Shown piece after piece: positions 13,007 through 13,191 of a DNA stretch of 13,191 nucleotides; position 1 is the stretch's first letter; the number at the start of each line of letters is the position of its first letter. This stretch comes from Caldifarciminota bacterium (GTDB taxonomy: Bacteria; Hydrothermota; Hydrothermia; S141-80): assembly GCA_015490255.1 (NCBI GenBank), contig WFYF01000171.1, forward strand, positions 1-13,191, written 5' to 3'. Under the pieces are notes generated by a model. The model was not told the origin of the DNA and made no database searches. It was given only the letters and a program-made list of their open reading frames with translations. The translations under genes were made by a program, and so were the position numbers.

Positions 13007-13191
13007 GGCCCTCGTGCCCCCCCTTCTCAGTGCTTAACACAATCAACCTTTCACTCCCCTTTGAGTGATTGGGGCTCCACACCCGCTAACAAAGTCACCC
13101 CCTCCGGACCACCTTTCGGTCCTCTTTGAGCGATTAGGGCACCACGTGATGGTGGGGTTTCCCCGGGGTTGTGGAAGTTCAAATTCCTCTT
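12981..13191 (-). CRISPR. Degenerate distal end of a CRISPR array (cut by window end)
   Basis: Four repeat copies at 12981, 13047, 13112 and 13177 (last one cut) lie at a period of 66, 65 and 65 bp, with 29-nt repeats and 36-37-nt spacers of unrelated sequence (13010-13046, 13076-13111, 13141-13176). The first and third copies share 21 identical 3' bases (TCCTCTTTGAG, then CGATTAGGGC). The second and third share CCTTTC at the start, while the first and fourth share GTTCAAATTCCTCTT. On the minus strand the repeat ends ATTTGAAC or, in the variants, AGTGAAAG, close to the ATTGAAAC-type handle of type I/III repeats. This suggests leftward transcription with the leader beyond the right edge and a decayed trailer here. 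No cas gene is visible. Variation between copies is high for CRISPR, hence the moderate confidence. Confidence 0.7.

Noticed and set aside
13140..13168. Palindromes CACCACGTGATGGTG and GGGGTTTCCCCGGGG as a terminator or operator
   Set aside because: No T-tract follows on either strand, and the segment lies exactly where a spacer is expected from the repeat period.

Overview
The window reads as chromosomal DNA of a GC-rich Gram-negative bacterium, probably a thermophilic or candidate lineage related to the FCB superphylum. The reasons are a Kdo-activating enzyme (KdsB, so LPS and an outer membrane), a LolA-like protein, a lipoprotein, and a secreted protein ending in a C-terminal domain like those sorted by the type IX (Por) system. 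No rRNA or other marker is present, so the assignment to a lineage is inference.

Layout. (1) Positions 1-4513, minus strand: a tight cluster reading leftward, made of a TIGR00725/SLOG nucleotide-binding protein, a MaeB-type malic enzyme with a phosphotransacetylase-like tail, argS, and the start of a BatA-like membrane protein. Gaps are 23 nt or less, and the malic enzyme and argS share ATGA. (2) Positions 4514-4600: a short divergent promoter region. To the left is TATAAT-N6-ATG, which suggests a leaderless mRNA. To the right is a near-consensus TTGACA-N17-TACAAT promoter for tRNA-Ser(GGA), tRNA-Ala(CGC) and kdsB. kdsB begins 5 nt after the tRNA-Ala CCA end and has no Shine-Dalgarno site. 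(3) Positions 5551-8750: a lipoprotein with Ig/FN3-like domains and a large secreted protein of duplicated OB-like modules, closed by a strong intrinsic terminator. (4) purB, 8817-10139, starts 12 nt after that terminator's T-tract and has no visible promoter of its own. (5) Positions 10036-12630, minus strand: an envelope operon of LolA-like protein, ECF sigma factor, zinc-finger anti-sigma factor and an unknown exported protein. It has a good sigma-70-type promoter and collides tail-to-tail with purB, overlapping it by 104 bp. (6) Positions 12740-13191: a stand-alone CRISPR-like repeat, a small promoter-driven coiled-coil gene, and then repeats at 65-66-bp spacing that run off the window edge and look like the decayed distal end of a CRISPR array.

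How it fits together: the left half holds housekeeping genes for central carbon metabolism, translation and LPS, and the centre holds surface or exported proteins. The right part combines purine synthesis with a probable envelope-stress regulon. The most unusual part is the right edge, where the small coiled-coil gene lies between CRISPR-like repeats and uses one of them for its C-terminus and stop codon. The repeated TATAAT-N6-ATG layout points to leaderless transcripts in this genome.
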